Origin: Peribacillus asahii
Lineage (GTDB): Bacteria; Bacillota; Bacilli; Bacillales; DSM-1321
DNA length: 64,000 nt
NCBI RefSeq assembly: GCF_004006295.1
Contig: NZ_CP026095.1
Location: forward strand, 2,652,001-2,716,000
Direction: 5' to 3'
This document shows, in pieces, positions 62,728 to 64,000 of the stretch. The translations under genes and the position numbers were made by a program. Every line of letters starts with the position of its first letter. Position 1 is the first letter of the stretch. Under the pieces are notes generated by a model. The model searched no databases. It had not been told where the DNA came from and was given only the letters and a program-made list of their open reading frames with translations.

Positions 62728-64000
62728 TTATGAATGTTTTTTAAGGTCCGCATGAATTGGCAAACAAATTTCTACCTCTGTTCCCTGACCTAACTGACTG
62801 GAATAGCGAATCGTTGCGTGGTGGTCCGCCAAAATTTTATAACTGACCGTTAATCCCAGTCCTGTTCCTTTTTCTTTCATCGAATAAAAAGGTTCTCCAA
62901 GATGTTTGATTCTTTCTTCATCGATTCCACATCCGTCATCTTTTATCATAATTTTTACGAAATCATCTTTGGTTTTACTTAGTTTAATTTCGATCTTTTT
63001 AGCTTCAGCTTCAATAGAATTTTTAATCATATTAATGAATACCTGTTTTAAACTGTTGGGCTCACAATCTATTTCTGGAATAGGGTCCAACGCTTTGATG
63101 AACATATCTATACCATTCAGGTTGGATTGAGGTGTTAATAAAGTGATAACGGATTGCATGACTTCTTCAATATTCCCTTTGACTAACTGTGATTTTTTTG
63201 GTTTAGCCAGTACTAGAAGTTCGCCAACAATTTGATTGATTCGATCAATTTCCTCTAACATCACTTGATAATAAGTGGAATGGATCTGGTCGTCGGAATG
63301 TAATAATTGGATAAATCCTCGTATAGACGTTAATGGATTTCGAATTTCATGTGCAATACCAGCGGCCAACTCGCCTATAACCGATAGTTTTTCTGCCTTG
63401 AGTAACATTTTTTCCGTTTCTTTTATTTTAGTAACATCTCGACCATATATAAAAGTGCCCATAACCTTTCCATTGATGTTCATAGGAAATAATGTTGTAT
63501 GAACATCAAGGATGGTTCCATCCTTCTTTTTTATCTGAATATCATTCCTAGTCGTTAAACCTTTACGAGTTTGTTCAATTCCGTTATCAATTATTCTATG
63601 ATATTCCTCTAGTATTAGATTAGAAGGTTCTTTATTGATTAAATCAGATTTACTATACCCAGTAATGGTCTCAAATTGGGGATTTGATTCAATAAAATGA
63701 CCTTTCTCATCTAAAATATATAAATAGTCAGGAGTATTTTCAGCTAGAGATTTGTATTTCTGCTGGCTTTCCACATACTCTCTATCAATTACTCTTTGAA
63801 AAATGATGTAAGCTATGATAGAAGAAAGGAAAATAACTAGTAAGCTGACCAATGTGATCACTTGTTTTACTTTGAAGAGGATATTTTGTATATATTGTAA
63901 GGAAAAATCAACCCCTATAAATCCATAGACTTCACCTGTTTTGTTATCTTTTATTGGGGTGAAACCAGAAATAATGGGACCCCATATTTCATCAGAGATA
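62728..64000 (-). CDS. Sensor histidine kinase (PAS-HisKA-HATPase), 5' end beyond the window
   Basis: The frame stays open to base 64000, so the start lies outside. In order: part of an outside Cache-like sensor domain (WGPIISGFTPIKDNKTGEVY, GFIGVDFSLQYIQN), one helix (VITLVSLLVIFLSSIIAYII), a PAS domain (YLYILDEKGHFIESNPQFET), the HisKA box IAHEIRNPLTSIRGFIQLLH with the phosphorylated His, and HATPase motifs N (NMIKNSIEA), G1 (DDGCGI) and G2 (GTGLGL). This layout resembles Bacillus sporulation kinases such as KinE. A GTG at 63861 would exclude the sensor and is not the real start. Confidence 0.92.
   Translation of the reverse strand, partial: ISDEIWGPIISGFTPIKDNKTGEVYGFIGVDFSLQYIQNILFKVKQVITLVSLLVIFLSSIIAYIIFQRVIDREYVESQQKYKSLAENTPDYLYILDEKGHFIESNPQFETITGYSKSDLINKEPSNLILEEYHRIIDNGIEQTRKGLTTRNDIQIKKKDGTILDVHTTLFPMNINGKVMGTFIYGRDVTKIKETEKMLLKAEKLSVIGELAAGIAHEIRNPLTSIRGFIQLLHSDDQIHSTYYQVMLEEIDRINQIVGELLVLAKPKKSQLVKGNIEEVMQSVITLLTPQSNLNGIDMFIKALDPIPEIDCEPNSLKQVFINMIKNSIEAEAKKIEIKLSKTKDDFVKIMIKDDGCGIDEERIKHLGEPFYSMKEKGTGLGLTVSYKILADHHATIRYSSQLGQGTEVEICLPIHADLKKHS

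Overview
The window is a low-G+C, endospore-forming Bacillales chromosome segment (Bacillaceae or a close relative; species not determinable from sequence alone). Supporting signs are a LysM/GH18 spore-cortex hydrolase, a PaiA acetyltransferase, an AnsR-type repressor divergent from asparaginase genes, a leucine T-box ahead of leuA, strong AGGAGG-type ribosome sites and AT-rich intergenic DNA. No rRNA or complete tRNA gene is present; the only tRNA-like sequence is a 3' fragment.

Layout. 1-9 kb: HelD RNA-polymerase recycling ATPase, a marR-paiA operon divergent from a second acetyltransferase, a secreted-protein gene broken by a stop codon, a patatin-like lipase, and a membrane permease with its PadR regulator. 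9-17 kb: a SleL/YaaH-like spore enzyme, a protein built of 31-residue repeats, a zinc alcohol dehydrogenase, a cytochrome P450, a DUF1259 protein and small membrane proteins. 17.3-19.9 kb: remains of an integrative element, namely a decayed tyrosine recombinase split by an intact IS21-family insertion (17511-19662, 5-bp duplication TAAGC) next to a tRNA 3'-end fragment. 24.1-26.8 kb: a visibly G+C-richer module of AcfC-like binding protein, lipoprotein, ECF sigma factor and RskA-like anti-sigma factor.

The most interesting region is 20.8-38.5 kb. It holds a scattered catabolic gene set: thiolase, two SDRs, a three-histidine cupin dioxygenase, two MFS carriers, two TauD/TfdA-like oxygenases, an HSL-type esterase and an acyl-CoA ligase. 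Six transcription units in this set are preceded by the same ~47-bp AT-rich element placed 15 bp (once 16) from a TATAAT/TATACT-like hexamer, usually about 102-115 bp from the start codon. I read this as one LysR-type regulon; a lysR gene lies beside the thiolase. A cupin gene remnant with the same terminator sits next to that lysR, so the set has been duplicated and rearranged. The substrate is not evident.

38.6-57 kb: a LysR/YeiH pair, an AlkD-like repair protein, a PC4-like protein, a PD-(D/E)XK nuclease with a RAMA-like C-terminus, a DDAH-like hydrolase, an AbrB-type membrane protein, and an asparagine/aspartate cluster (two asparaginases, aspartase, a frameshifted NhaC antiporter, divergent ansR). 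57-64 kb: T-box-controlled 2-isopropylmalate synthase, nitroreductase, a stop-interrupted rlmA and a histidine kinase running off the window.

At least four genes are broken by a single stop codon or small frameshift, and short hairpin repeats are dispersed through the intergenic DNA.
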